DNA of 64,000 bases from Allium sativum (GCA_030737875.1 CM060910.1:632945303-633009302); one strand, 5' to 3'; positions 48,201-61,620 are shown, counted from the first letter of the stretch. The notes: a model not told the origin generated them from the sequence alone. Numbers and translations are program-made.

Positions 48201-49166
48201 CGTTATGGCCCGAAGCGTTGTTTGAATGAAATGGCTATTTTTAAATAAATAAAAATAGCGATAAATCATTATAAAATATTATAAACGATATGGAATGGAA
48301 ATAAATCGAATTTACCTGGTTTATTGAATATTTGATGGTTGAATGTGAAAATTTTAAACTAACTAGAGGTTAGCTAAGTCTCCTGGGTTTTGATCTGATG
48401 TTGGTTTCGGCCTTCGGGGTTAATGTTTGGGAAATCGTTCTCTTACTAATTTACGGTTAGCGACTAATGAATTGGAATAAGGCGTATGTTGTGTTCTTGT
48501 AGCACTTGTTAATTATATACGCGAGTTGTTCAGAAAGACCGGGTTTATCCCATTCTGAATAACTGAATCGACGATAAGAAGTCGATGATGAAGACGGTGG
48601 TTGAAGACCAGAGATCTTCACCTCGGTTGGATGATAACTAATGTCCAGATTGGGAGGCATCCCGAAATATGGATAATGAGTGGTGATCATCCAGACGTAC
48701 GTGGAGATCGATGGGTATGCGAGGTATATAGTGCCTCCGGTTTCGTTCAGACCCAGAACGGACTTGTAAATGGACTGTGTGTCTAACATTGGAATTCATT
48801 CTGTGTGATTGATAGCCATCAGTTACATGGTGTGAATTGCCTGTGTGGCATGCTAAGATGCAGTGATCCAGGCTTCTGTTGAAAAGCAAAGTTTTGTGGT
48901 TGATGATCAAAGCACCGCCTGTGTGGCATAGCTTTGTGTATAACGTGAATTCGCGAGCCTCACACCCCGGTATGAGCCAGAAACGGGAGAGGACCTCAGG
49001 GAGGACATGCGTTTCTTTCTAGCTAGAGGTGGAGTCAGTGCTTAAACTGGCTGACATTTATATTATTTTCACCTGTGTGGTTGTTGCTATTGCGAGGCGC
49101 CTCAGATATATCGGTGACTATGTGAAGCCGATGGAGTCATTCGTTGGCTCATTTACGCCCCAAAGG
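45271..49166 (+). mobile_element. Truncated giant LTR
   Basis: It starts TGTAACAACCCGGAAAATCTG and follows the block order of the giant solo LTR at 11571 and the inverted LTRs at 49673-61372. The order is promoter-proximal blocks, GC-rich leader (46150-46500), ACCATGGACG near 46958, repeat-rich middle, the CCTTCGGGGTTAAT block (about 48410) and the block ending TTTACGCCCCAAAGG. It ends abruptly there, so the last part of the LTR is missing. The longest frames (46059-46515, both strands) are in the GC-rich leader and have no domain. Confidence 0.8.
47350..47630. repeat. Tandem array, about 4 units of 72 bp, in the truncated LTR
   Basis: Units share GTGTTTTGAAATAAATTG, then TTTTATAATAAAAAT-ATATTTTTATCATCTATATGAAC (given here only in parts). 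A 69-codon minus-strand frame over it reflects a period divisible by three. Confidence 0.88.
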
Positions 49167-49580
49167 TTCTTAAATTCCGTACATGGGTCACTGATAGCAT
49201 AAACTACAAACAATGAGCATAGCTTATTTTCACATTTAAAAATGACAGACCAAATATAACTTGGATGGGTTCCTTGATAAAGTCAAATTCCATTAAATGG
49301 TTATTTGCAAGGAAACCATTTTGGATGTCCCGAATTGTGATTTCCTAAGGAAACAATATAAAGAATGTAAACATTATACTCCAACTATGCAAGAAAAAAA
49401 TATAAAAACTAAAAACCTGTTGTAATGTCAGCCTTTCAACTTTCAGCTCCTGGGCACTTCTACATAGAAAAAAAAACAAAGACTCAAAGGTTCAGTTCTA
49501 CATTAAAAAAACATCAAGTAAGCACATGCTTGTGGAAATAAAAAACATTCAAGGCCACTTCTACCACTGCTACCACCTGT
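49167..49580. other. Interior of the third CACTA-like region, noncoding
   Basis: AT-rich sequence between the truncated LTR and the zinc-knuckle remnant. Nothing further is visible. Confidence 0.35.
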
Positions 49581-49672
49581 ACTTACGTCCTCCAGTTGCT
49601 TCTGGGCATTCCCTAGCCCAATGCCCAGGTTGCTGGCATTTAAAGCATACATTTCCACCATCATTTGAAACC
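49581..49672 (-). pseudogene. Zinc-knuckle coding remnant, half left of an insertion
   Basis: The minus strand reads GGNVCFKCQQPGHWAREC followed by PEATGG, a complete CX2CX4HX4C knuckle (about 49588-49650). The reading continues to the right across the 11.7-kb LTR element, whose target duplication AAACC falls just upstream of the knuckle. Beyond it, at 61373-61600, a second knuckle-like piece lies on the same strand. Knuckles of this kind bind single-stranded nucleic acid and occur, for example, in plant RPA1-type and topoisomerase III proteins. I cannot name the parent gene. Confidence 0.6.
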
Positions 49673-52384
49673 TGTGACGACCCCATTTCTCGTTCTGACG
49701 GAGACAAGGGTTATCTTTAGAATATAACACAGAAACAGATAATAGCAGAACAGAATTAAATAAATACACCAGATAATGTACAATAGAATACACTGGATAA
49801 ACGTAATCCTCAGAGTTACACAGTATACTGGGTCATACTTAGTACAAATACAGTTCAGCTATACATAAATGTCTACAGCGGAAATAAACAAAATATGTAC
49901 AATAGGAGCTGAACAGCATAAAAAGAGATAAATAATGGAATCCATCTTCAGCTCCAGCTATCCAGAAAGAACCAGCTAAACCTGAATACAAGGCTGCCCG
50001 TGTAGAAAAAGGGGCACCCGAGTTTGAAAGTGAAACAAACTACGAGTCAGTCATGGGACTGGTATGAGAAATCCACTCAACACATTTAATATATAGCTAA
50101 TCACAGGACCACGCCACTTTCGTGGAACGGGTTTACTCCATCGGATTGCTAGTGCTTTAAAAACAAATCTTTCTTTTAAACATCGCAATGCTTTTTATAA
50201 AAATGAAGCCATTATAAGACTCAGTTCCCATCACATAATGCAACGCAAACCGGAGGATAAAGTTTTACCTTATAATGGCCAAAATATGATAGATACGAAT
50301 AAAACAAAAGCATTTGATATTATTACTAGTGTTTATATGTTTCAAAAACAATTTCAATCATAACTATCAATCATGGACGGCATGGGTACCATATATCATG
50401 TCGTCATATATATATACAATCAAAACCGCACAGTCACGTATTTGGAAATTGGATTTCCGTCATGAACCAAGGCAAAAGATAGTCCTTACAGAATTCGTGA
50501 CTCTCTAGCCCGAGCCACAGGCAAGCGCGCAGGCAAGCCTTGGAGCGACAGGGATGGTCCACCGATTTGGATTATTATGCCTGAACAATACGTTTCCCCG
50601 CCCTTTGGGGCGTAACCGAGCCAACGAATGACTCCATCGGACCCGGATCGTCCGATCAAACCGAGGCGCCTCGCAATAGCAACAACCACACAGGTGAAAA
50701 GTATATAAATGTCAGGGCTGGTAGGTCACTGACACCACCCTAGCTAGAAAGAAACGCATGCCCTCCCTGAGGTCCTTCTCCCGTTTCTGGTTCATACCGG
50801 GGTGTAAGGCTCGCGAATTCACATTATACACAAAGCTACGCCACACAGGCGGGGCTTTGATCATCACCACAAGATTTTGCTTTTCAACAGAAGCCTTGAT
50901 CATTTGCCACTTAGGCATGTCACACTAACAATTCATGCCATGCGACTGATGTCCATCGATATACAATCTCTGAGCTCGTGCGTTTCAGAGAAAGGCGTTA
51001 AGCAAAAGAATAAATTCTCCGCCGCCAAACAGATGTATATTTAATAGAGATCAATCAACACAGAATAAAATCCAATGTCAGACACACAGTCCATTTACAA
51101 GTCCGTTCTGGGTCTGAACGAAACCAGAGGCACTAAATACCTCGCAAACCCATCGATCACCACGTACGTCGGGACGATCACCACACATTATCCATATTTC
51201 GGGATGCCTCCCAATCAGGATCTCGGTTACCATCCAAACGAGGTGAAGATCTCCAGTCTTCGACCACCGTCTTCATCTTCGATTTCTTATCGTCGATTCA
51301 GTTATTCAGAATGTGATAAACCCGGTCTTTCTGAGCAACTCGCGTATATAATAAACAAGTGCAACACTAACATATACACGCATCATTTCAATTCATCAAT
51401 CACTAACCGTCAATAAGTAAGAGAACGATTTCCCAAATATTAAACCCGAAGGCCGAAACCAACATCAGAACAACACCCAGGAAACCATTCGACTTAGCCA
51501 ACCTTCAGTTAATTTCTAAATCACATCCATATGGTTTATAATATTTTATAATGATTTATCGCTATTTTTATTTATTTTAAAATAGCCAATATATTCAAAA
51601 CGACGCTTCGGGCCATAACGCGACCGTGACGCTGTTTTTCTTTAGATTTGATTTACACATATCTGAAAATCTAACCGTTGGATCTTCTCAAAATTTACAT
51701 CATTAGAAAGATCTTTTCAAAACGAATCCAACGGTGCTAGTTTCGGGAAATTCCGACGGTCGGATTCCCGATATAATCGTTTGAAGTTTCGATTTCAAAA
51801 TACGAACTGCAGTGTCGTTATTCGATTAAATATAATTATATTTATATATATATATATAAATATAATCGATTCTGGCGCTGTTTTTCTTCATATTTGAATT
51901 AAACATTCCAGACAATCCAACCGTTGGATTTTTACAAAGTTGGTGCCGTTGGAAAGATTTTTCCAAAGCACACCGAACGGTTGTAGTTTCAGGAAAATCC
52001 GATGGTCGGATCTCCCGTACTAATCGTTTGAAATCACAGATTCAAAATACGAACTGTAGCGTCGTTATTCGATATATTTTAATTCCATTTATATATATAT
52101 CGATTCTTCGATTTCAAAGCTACATTCTTTTCATACATGTGATAAAAATGATATTTTTATCTAACTGTCTTCTATTTCAACACTTCACTATTTTTAACAA
52201 TTCGTTTATATAATAAAAATGTGATTTTTATTGTAAAACAATTCATTTCAAAATTCTATTATTTCGTATAGTTAATATAAGGGATAAAAAATAGGATTTT
52301 TATTGTAAAACAATTTATTTCAAAACAGGATTATTTTATACTTTTCATATTGATGTTAAAAATGGGATTTTTATCATAAAACAA

Positions 52385-52860
52385 TTTCTTTCAAAATATG
52401 AATACCATTCAACACATGAATTTCAATTCAACGAATGAATATCGATTCAACACATGAAGGTTTTCTATAGTTTATATAAATCGATAAAAAAGGTGATTTT
52501 TATATTTTAAAACACGAACACCATCCAACACATGAATTTCAATTCAACGAATGAATATCGATTCAACACATGAAGGTTTTCTATAGTTTGTATATATCAA
52601 TAAAAATGTGATTTTTATATTTTAAAACACGAACACCATTCAACACATGAATTTCAATTCAACGAATGAATATCGATTCAACACATGAAGGTTTTCTATA
52701 GTTTGTATATATCAATAAAAATGTGATTTTTATATTTAAAACACGAATACCATTCAACACATGAATTTCTAATCAGCGAATGAATATCGATTCAACACAT
52801 GAAGGTTTTCTATTCAACGAATAAATATAGTTTCAACAAATGAAAATAATTCAAACACAT
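52385..52860. repeat. Tandem array of roughly 100-120-bp units in the 3' LTR
   Basis: Units share CCAACACATGAATTTC, then AATTCAACGAATGAATATCG, ATTCAACACATGAAGG and TTTTCTATAGTTTGTATAT. About four units, the last one partial. The same array is at 58920-59345 in the other LTR. Confidence 0.88.
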
Positions 52861-53159
52861 GAATATTATTCAAAATTTCGGCAGCATAACGGCAGGGTAG
52901 TTAAAACCGGGACCGTCCCTAATATGGCTCCTCGCTCTACCTTAAAACCTCGCGGTTTTTGACAATGGGGATCATGCATCTAGTTCGCACGCAGGCGGCA
53001 TGTATATATTTATTTCATTTCCACAAACTAATCCTATGTGGTTTCAACCACAATCAATCAATATCAACCACAAACAATCCCAATCAACCATTCTCTATCA
53101 ATCAATTTTCACACCAATCACAACCAATAAATATCGTCCATGGTTTGTGGACGAGGGGC

Positions 53160-53160
53160 G

Positions 53161-53190
<30 letters not shown>
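53160..53190. repeat. (TA)n microsatellite in the 3' LTR
   Basis: A TA run of about 30 bases. The equivalent tract in the other LTR (59723-59768) is longer. Confidence 0.93.
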
Positions 53191-53202
<12 letters not shown>

Positions 53203-54789
53203 GCAATTCACTTCTATTTCAACACATATATAATCTTTACAACGCATATACAACTTATACATCGAACGTACAACTTATACAACGCTTATACATGAGGTGT
53301 ACAACGCTTATATAACTCATACATCGATCATATAATTTATACATCGTCGTTTTCCATATCTTTTATAAATTAGAAATCTCACATTGGGTTCCACTCCACC
53401 AAAAATAGCAGAAGGCTCAGAAAAATATGCGGTCTCTTCTAAAATGTAGAAGACGTCCACACGGTGACGATGTTTCCTGTTTCATCGAATTTCGTCAATA
53501 ATCGAAAAAGATATGATTTTTCAAAGTTCAGATGTAATAAAAGACGCACCTTTCACGATGGTTCAAAACTAGGTTTTGATCTTTCGATCAAACCGTTGCG
53601 CGATAGGAGAATCAGCTCACACAGCGTTGAAGAGCTTCGAAAGACCTTCGCGCGCGTGGTGGTGAGGTGCAGTTCGGTGGTCCCTACCGGTGGTGGCGGC
53701 GGTCGAAAGGGCGCAACTTCCCGGGCTTGGTTCTCTCGAATGACACAACGATGGAGAGGGTAATGGGTATGGATTTAAAGAGGAGGAAGAGGGCTTTAAA
53801 ATGGATCCAAGAACACTTGATTTCGTTAAAGACGAGAGAGAAATCGAAGAGAGAAGATTCGAGTGCTTTTCCGTCGTGCGCCAGCTCTAATCGGGGAGAG
53901 AGAAAGAAGATACTGGCCAATCAATTTTTTTTATTTTTTTTATATATTTTCAAAATTCTAAAATACCCCTTTCACACACGAACGCCAATTCAAACCCAAT
54001 GACTGTCGTCCCTAGCGTTTTACCCCCATTCCGAACACAATGGGATATGTTTCGAAGGCCCATTCGAATGTTTCAGTCAGTTTTCCTTCATATTAAAATA
54101 TAAAACATTCAATATTTAATTTGAACGTACAATTCAATTTGCCAGGGCCATAAACTGACTCGAAAAATTCCAGAAAAATAAATCTAGCTATGTTTTGATG
54201 ATACGGTCCCAACAAAACAAGTTTCGTCGAATTCTGAGACCGTTTGCAAAAAGGCCCATTTCTAGTCGATCCAATTTAACTGTAATTGACCAAAACACGT
54301 TTTCCTTTGCCACGCTCACATACTAGCTTCAAAAATTATGAAATTTGAAACCTAGCAATAACTTCTCATCCCGGATCCAACAAAAGTGGTTTCGTCGAAT
54401 TCCGAGGTCGTATGCAAAATGGCCATTTCCACGGGCTATATAAATTCCATAGCGACCTTTCTGAAAATTCATTTGGCCATAACTTTTGCTTTCCGTTATG
54501 AAAATTCGATTTTTCAGATTCGTTAGAAAGGTATTCACTAACAGATTTAAATATTTTTGGTTTCACTCAAATCCGTTTTGTTTTGCACCCGATACAGTCC
54601 GACAAAGTTTGAATTCAATTTTTGAAACTACAGCGCCTTTTCAGACCTTGTTTATAATTATAATTAATTATATTCGTTTTCAATTGTCGATTCAAACTCA
54701 CTTTTCATTGCCATTATTTAAAATATTTAAAATCCATTAGTTTAGCCAATTTAAAAATTTTAATTGGTTCAGATTTTCTGGGTCGTTAC

Positions 54790-54802
54790 AATCTCCCCCA
54801 CT
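54790..54802 (-). other. Polypurine tract of the giant-LTR element
   Basis: The minus strand reads AAGTGGGGGAGAT directly before the 3' LTR start TGTAACGACCC. Confidence 0.88.
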
Positions 54803-56176
54803 TAAAACTTTTCGTCCCCGAAAAGGAACAAAGTCGAAAGTGGTTTGATTCATCAACTCTACGTTCGATCTGGCTTCAATTCTCTAACTTCTCAGTTTTT
54901 GAGAATTTCCAAATTCTTCAAAAATTTGGCTAACACCCGGAATTTTCGAAAAATTTCGCCATAACCTCCTTTGTACGGAGAGAGGTTTGGAAATTTGTTG
55001 GGCCGTATTAGGTACCCAATAAATCCTAATAAGCATACACATATTTATAGTGATATATTCTGGTGTTTACAGGGGAGCGTGTATTGATAATAACTCCAGA
55101 GAATAAATTCTCGTCACCCTGTCAAAGCCTGAGGGAGTGTGTATTTTAAATGCTCCAGAGGATAAATCCTTGTCACCTCGTCCCGTGTGGGAAATAAATA
55201 GTCCATGTGCCGTATCTAATAACTAGAGAGACGTGATTATTGTCAACTCTAGACCCGTGTGGTTTTTTTAATTAATCTGGCAATTTAATCGTTACAATTT
55301 AAATAGTCCATATCAGTCATCAGTTCAACCTGTAAAATATAGTCATCGCCATACAAGCATCTCGCTCGTATGGTAAATCTTCCACCTCGTCACACAAGCT
55401 CCAAATGCTTATGTGGTATATGATGAAGTATGCTTATCTTCAGAAGTATGCCATGTAGTGTAGTTCAAAATTAATTGTTACTATCCTATGGCGACGTTTA
55501 CTATTCCACACAGAAAAACCAGCACTCCGCATCCAATGACATTCACATGAGTTGATATACTAATATTTCGCATCCAACTCATTAAGGTTTACCTATTTGT
55601 CGGGCATGCAAATAAAATCTTTACTCAACAGCTAATCCATTCACCTGTTCAAATATATAAAATGCACAAGTATATATATTTCTATCTATTTTCTAAATCA
55701 GTTCAATGTGTGATTTAAATGAATAAATTCTACCATTATTCTATTGTTGATTAAATTAACTATCGTTTCAATAATTCAATTTATCAAATTTACTATCACA
55801 CAACACAAACAACAATCAAATTGCTTTTAACTTTTCAAAAATATACTAATCAATTTCTATACTCTTTTAAAATCATACAAATTAATTCATATACTCTTTT
55901 ACTTTTCAAATATATATCTTTTATATATTCAAAAATCATATTTCCAAAACCAGACTATATATATTATCATAAATACGTTATTTAAAAACATATTACCCTC
56001 GACTCGTTCTGAGGCACTTCTGACCCTGTCTCTAACGAGTTGTTCTGATTCTGCTGTACTCATACTAGGATATTGCTAATCCTATCTGTACTGAGTTACT
56101 CTTCCTAGAACACTACTGGTTCTATCTCTGACGAGTTCGTTAATATGTTATATTCCAGAACTAAGCTTAACCAAAG
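54803..56176 (-). other. Internal region of the giant-LTR element, noncoding
   Basis: About 1.4 kb with only short frames and no retroviral-type motif. Near the primer site the minus strand repeats phrases around ACTCGT-AGAGA-AG and AGTA-AG-TAGGAT-AGCAATATCC, which may be part of a packaging leader (inference). Confidence 0.7.
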
Positions 56177-56188
56177 CTCTGATACCAC
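56177..56188 (-). other. Primer-binding site, initiator Met tRNA
   Basis: The minus strand reads TGGTATCAGAGC, the exact common plant initiator Met site, three bases from the 5' LTR. Confidence 0.93.
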
Positions 56189-58919
56189 GATGTGACGACC
56201 CCATTTCCCGTTCTGACAGAGACAAGGGTTATCTTTGGAATATAACACAGAAACAGATAATAGCTGAACAGAATTAAATAAATACACCAGATAATGTACA
56301 ATAGACTACACTGGATAAACGTAATCCTCAGAGTTACACAGTATACAGGGTCATACTTAGTACAAATACAGTTCAGCTATACATAAATGTCTACAGCGGA
56401 GATAAACAAAATATGTACAATAGGAGCTGAACAACATAAAAAGAGATAAATAATAGAATCCATCTTCAGCTCCAGCTATCCAGAAAGAACCAGCTAAACC
56501 TGAATACAAGGCTGCCCGTGTAGAAAAAGGGGCACCCGAGTTTGAAAGTGAAACAAACTACGAGTCAGTCATGGGACTGGTATGAGAAATCCACTCAACA
56601 CATTTAATATATAGCTAATCACAGGACCACGCCACTTTCGTGGAACGGGTTTACTCCATCGGATTGCTAGTGCTTTAAAAACAAATCTTTCTTTTAAACA
56701 TCGCAATGCTTTTTATAAAAATGAAGCCATTATAAGACTCAGTTCCCATCACACAATGCAACGCAAACCGGAGGATAGAGTTTTACCTTATAATGGCCAA
56801 AATATGATTGATACGAATAAAACAAAAGCATTTGATATTATTACTAGTGTTTATATGTTTCAAAAACAATTTCAATCATAACTATCAATTATAGACGGCA
56901 TGGGTACCATATATCATGTCGCTATATATATATACAATCAAAACCGCACAGTCACGTATTTGGAAATTAGATTTCCGTCATGAACCAAGGCAAAAGATAG
57001 TCCTTACCGAATTCGTGACTCTCTAGCCCGAGCCATAGGAAAGCGCGCAGGCAAGCCTTGGAGCGACAGGGCCGGTCCACCGATGTAGATTGTTATGCCT
57101 GAACAATACGTTTCCCCGCCCTTTGGGGCGTAACCGAGCCAACGAATGACTCCATCGGAACCGGATCGTCCGGTCAAACCGAGGCGCCTCGCAACAGCAA
57201 CAACCACATAGGTGAAAAGTATATAAATGTCAGGGCTGGTAGGTCACTGACACCACCCTAGCTAGAAAGAAACGCATGCCCTCCCTGAGGTCCTTCTCCC
57301 GTTTTTGGTTCATACCGGGGTGTGAGGCTCGCGAATTCACATTATACACAAAGCTACGCCACACAGGCGGGGCTTTGATCATCACCACAAGACTTTGCTT
57401 TTCAACAGAAGCCTTGATCATTTGCCACTTAGGCATGTCACACTAGCAATTCATGTCATGCGACTGATATCCATCGATATACAACCTCTGAGCTCGTGCG
57501 TTTCAGAGAAGGGCGTTAAACAAAAGAATAAATTCTCCGCCGCCAAACAGATGTATATTTAATAGAGATCAATCAACATAGAATAAAATCCAATGTCAGA
57601 CACACAGTCCATTTACAAGTCCGTTCTGGGTCTGAACGAAACCGGAGGCACTAAATATCTCGCAAACCCATCGATCACCACGAATGTCGGGACGATCACC
57701 ACTCATTATCCATATTTCGGGATGCCTCCCAATCAGGACCTCGGTTACCATCCAAACGAGGTGAAGATCTCCGCTCTTCGACCACCGTCTTCATCTTCGA
57801 TTTCTTATCGTCGATTCAGTTATTCAGAATGGGATAAACCCGGTCTTTCTGAGCAACTCGCGTATATAATAAACAAGTGCAACACTAACATATACACGCA
57901 TCATTTCAATTCATCAGTCACTAACCGTCAATCAGTAAGAAACGATTTCCCAAATATTAACCCCGAAGGACGAAACCAACATCAGATCAACACCCAGGAA
58001 ACCATTAAACTTAGCCAACCTTCAGTTAATTTCTAAATCACATCCATATGGTTTATAATATTTTATAACAATTTATCGCTATTTTTATTTATTTTAAAAT
58101 AGCCAATATATTCAAAACGACGCTTCGGGCCATAACGCGATCGTGGCGCTGTTTTTCTTTAGATTTGATTTACACATATCTGAAAATCTAACGGTTGGAT
58201 CTTTTCAAAATTTACATCATTAGAAAGATCTTTTCAAAACGAATCCAACGGTTCCAGTTTCGGGAAATTCCGACAGTCGGATGTCCCGGTATAATCGTTT
58301 GAAGTTTCGATTTCAAAATACGAACTGCAGCGTCGTTATTCGATTAAATATAGTTATATATATATACATATATATATATTTAAAAGATCGATTTTGGCGC
58401 TGTTTTTCTTCAGATTTGAATTAAACATTCCAGACAATCCAACCGTTGGATTTTTACAAAGTTGGTGCCGTTGGAAAGATTTTTCCAAAGCGAACCCAAC
58501 GGTTGAGGTTTCAGGAAAATCCAATGGTCGGATCTCCAGTACTAATCGTTTGAAATCACGGTTTCAAAATACGAACTGTAGCGTCGTTATTCGATATATT
58601 TTAATTCCATTTATATATATATATATCGATTCTTCGATTTCAAAGCTACATTCTTTTCATACATTTGATAAAAATGATATTTTTATCTAACTGTCTTTTA
58701 TTTCAACACTTCACTATTTTTAACAATTCGTTTATATAATAAAAATGTGATTTTTATTGTAAAACAATTCATTTCAAAACACTATTATTTCGTATAGTTA
58801 ATATAGGGGATAAAAAATAGGATTTTTATTGTAAAACAATTTATTTCCAAACAGGATTATTTTATACTTTTCATATTGATGTTAAAAATGGGATTTTTAT
58901 CATAAAATAATTTCTTTCA

Positions 58920-59345
58920 AAATATGAATACCATTCAACACATGAATTTCAATTCAACGAATGAATATCGATTCAACACATGAAGGTTTTCTATAGTTTA
59001 TATAAATCGATAAAAAAGGGGATTTTTATATTTTAAAACACGAACACCATCCAACACATGAATTTCAATTCAACGAATGAATATCGATTCAACACATGAA
59101 GGTTTTCTATAGTTTGTATATATCAATAAAAATGTGATTTTTATATTTTAAAACATGAACACCATTCAACACATGAATTTCAATTCAACGAATGAATATT
59201 GATTCAACACATGAAGGTTTTCTATAGTTTGTATATATCAATAAAAATGTGATTTTTATATTTAAAACACGAATACCATTCAACACATGAATTTCTAATC
59301 AACGAATGAATATCGATTCAACACATGAAGGTTTTCTATTCAACG
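58920..59345. repeat. Tandem array of roughly 100-120-bp units in the 5' LTR
   Basis: Counterpart of 52385-52860, with the same units and only scattered differences. Confidence 0.88.
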
Positions 59346-59721
59346 AATAAATATAGTTTCAACAAATGAAAATAATTCAAACACATGAATATTATTCAAA
59401 ATTTCGGCAGCATAACGGCAGGGTAGTTAAAACCGGGACCGTCCCTAGTATGGCTCCTCGCTCTACCTTAAAACCTCGCGGTTTTTGACAATGGGGATCA
59501 TGCATCTAGTTCGCACGCAGGCGGCATGTATATATTTATTTCATTTCCACAAACTAATCCTATGTGGTTTCAACCAAATATTTCTCAACCACAAATGGGT
59601 ATTTTTCAACCACAATCAATCAATATCAACCACAAACAATCCCAATCAACCATTCGCTATCAATCAATTTTCACATCAATCACAACCAATAAATATCGTC
59701 CATGGTTTGTGGACGAGGGGC

Positions 59722-59722
<1 letters not shown>

Positions 59723-59768
<46 letters not shown>
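59723..59768. repeat. (TA)n microsatellite in the 5' LTR
   Basis: An uninterrupted TA run of about 45 bases. Confidence 0.95.
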
Positions 59769-59769
<1 letters not shown>

Positions 59770-61372
59770 CAATTCACTTCTATTTCAACACATATATAAT
59801 CTTTACAATGCATATACGACTTATACATCGAACGTACAACTTATACAACGCTTATACATGAGGTGTACAACGCTTATATAACTCATACATCGATCATATA
59901 ATTTATACATCGTCGTTTTCCATATCTTTTATAAATTAGAAATCTCACATTGGGTTCCACTCCACCAAAAATAGTAGAAGGCTCAGAAAAATATGCGGTC
60001 TCTTCTAAAATGTAGAAGACGTCCACACGGTGACGATGTTTCTTGTTTCATCGAATTTCGTCAATAATCGAAAAAGATATGATTTTTCAAAGTTCAGATG
60101 TAATAAAAGACGCACCTTTCACGATGGTTCAAAACTAGGTTTTGATCTTTCGATCAAACCGTTGCGCGATAGGAGAATCATCTCACACAGCGTTGAAGAG
60201 CTTCGAAAGACCTTCGCGCACGTGGTGGTGAGGTGCAGTTCGGTGGTCCCTACCGGTGGTGGCGGCGGTCGAAAGGGCGCAACTTCCCGGGCTTGGTTCT
60301 CTCGAACGACGCAACGATGGAGAGGGTAATGGGTATGGATTTAAAGAGGAGGAAGAGGGCTTTAAATGGATCCAAGAACACTTGATTTCGTTAAGAGACG
60401 AGAGAGAAACCGAAGAGAGAAGATTCGAGTGCTTTTCCATCGTGCGCCAGCTCTAATCGGGGAGAGAGAAAGAAGATACTGGCCAATCAATTTTTATTTT
60501 ATTTTATTTATATATTTTCAAAATTCTAAAATACCCCTTTCACACACGAACGCCAATTCAAACCCAACGACTGTCGTCCCTAGCGTTTTACCCCCATTCC
60601 GAAAACAATGGGATATGTTTCGAAGGCCCATTCGAATGTTTCAGTCAGTTTTCCTTCAAATTAAAATATAAAACATTCAATATTTAATTTGAACGTACAT
60701 TTCAATTTGCCAAGGCCACAAACTGATTCGAAAAATTCCAGAAAAATAAATCTAGCTATGTTTTGACGATACGGTCCCAACAAAACAAGTTTCGTCGAAT
60801 TCTGAGACCGTTTGCAAAAAGGCCCATTTCTAGTCGATCCAATTTAACTGTAATTGACCAAAACACGTTTTCCTTTGCCACACTCACATACTTGCTTCAA
60901 AAATTATGAAATTTGAAACTTAGCAATAACTTCTCATCCCGGATCCAACAAAAGTGGTTTCGTCGAATTCCGAGGTTGTATGCAAAATGGCCATTTCCAC
61001 GGGCTATATAAATTCCATAGCGACCTTTCTGAAAATTCATTTGGCCATAACTTTTGCTTTCCGTTATGACAATTCGATTTTTCAGATTCGTTAGAAAGGT
61101 ATTCACTAACAGATTTAAATATTTTTGGTTTCACTCAAATCCGTTTTGTTTTGCACCCGGTACCGTCCGACAAAGTTTGAATTCAATTTTTGAAACTACA
61201 GCGCCTTTTCAGGCCTTGTTTATAATTATAATTAATTATATTCGTTTTCAATTGTCGATTCAAACTCACTTTTCATTGCCATTATTTAAAATATTTATTT
61301 TAAATATTTAAAATCCATTATTTTATCCAATTTAAAATTTTTAAATTGGTTCAGATTTTCTGGGTCGTTACA

Positions 61373-61620
61373 AAACCTTACTATTATTACCACATTGGTC
61401 TCTATAAGTATTACTTGTCTACTCACACCCATAGGGGAATTATGTATATTGTGCCCTCTCATGCCACAACCACTGCAAAACTGCTGCCTGTTACTCATGA
61501 ACCCATCGCTCTATCCAGTTTGATTCATCCGTTCTGTGTTAACACTAGTATGAGTAATCAGATTATAACCAACTGGCAGCACATTCAATAAAACGTTCCA
61601 AAGTCATGCAAATTGTCGTT
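61373..61620 (-). pseudogene. Zinc-knuckle coding remnant, half right of the insertion
   Basis: The minus strand has a frame with QQFCSGCGMRGHNIHNSP, a knuckle whose last ligand is Ser instead of Cys. It is preceded by about 35 residues with one stop. The frame does not join directly to the second knuckle at 49588-49650 without a shift or an intron. Together with 49581-49672 it is one remnant gene split by the LTR element. Identity unknown. Confidence 0.5.

Larger units (their letters stand above)
49673..54789 (-). repeat. 3' LTR of the giant-LTR element
   Basis: 5117 bases. Read on the plus strand it begins TGTGACGACCCC and ends GGGTCGTTACA. Against the other LTR it lacks about 36 bases near 53046 and has a shorter TA tract. 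All frames in it have a twin in the other LTR and no domain. Confidence 0.92.
49673..61372 (-). mobile_element. 11.7-kb non-autonomous element with 5.1-kb LTRs
   Basis: Long direct repeats at 49673-54789 and 56192-61372 are the LTRs. AAACC flanks both sides (49668-49672 and 61373-61377). On the minus strand the 5' LTR is followed by TGGTATCAGAGC (56177-56188), and AAGTGGGGGAGAT (54790-54802) precedes the 3' LTR. The internal region is about 1.4 kb and has no gag or pol motif on either strand. LTR differences are few by eye (about one in 40-50 in sampled stretches), so it is much younger than the chromovirus. The layout is that of a large retrotransposon derivative that must borrow proteins. 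Confidence 0.9.
56192..61372 (-). repeat. 5' LTR of the giant-LTR element
   Basis: 5181 bases and the close partner of 49673-54789. It keeps about 36 bases (59577-59612) that the 3' LTR lacks. The related LTR at 45271 also has them, so the 3' LTR lost them. Confidence 0.92.

Noticed and set aside
57593..58036. 147-codon plus-strand frame, twin of 51075-51416
   Set aside because: It is antisense to the LTR in the giant-LTR element. The twin copy is interrupted, and the frame runs through the sub-repeat block.
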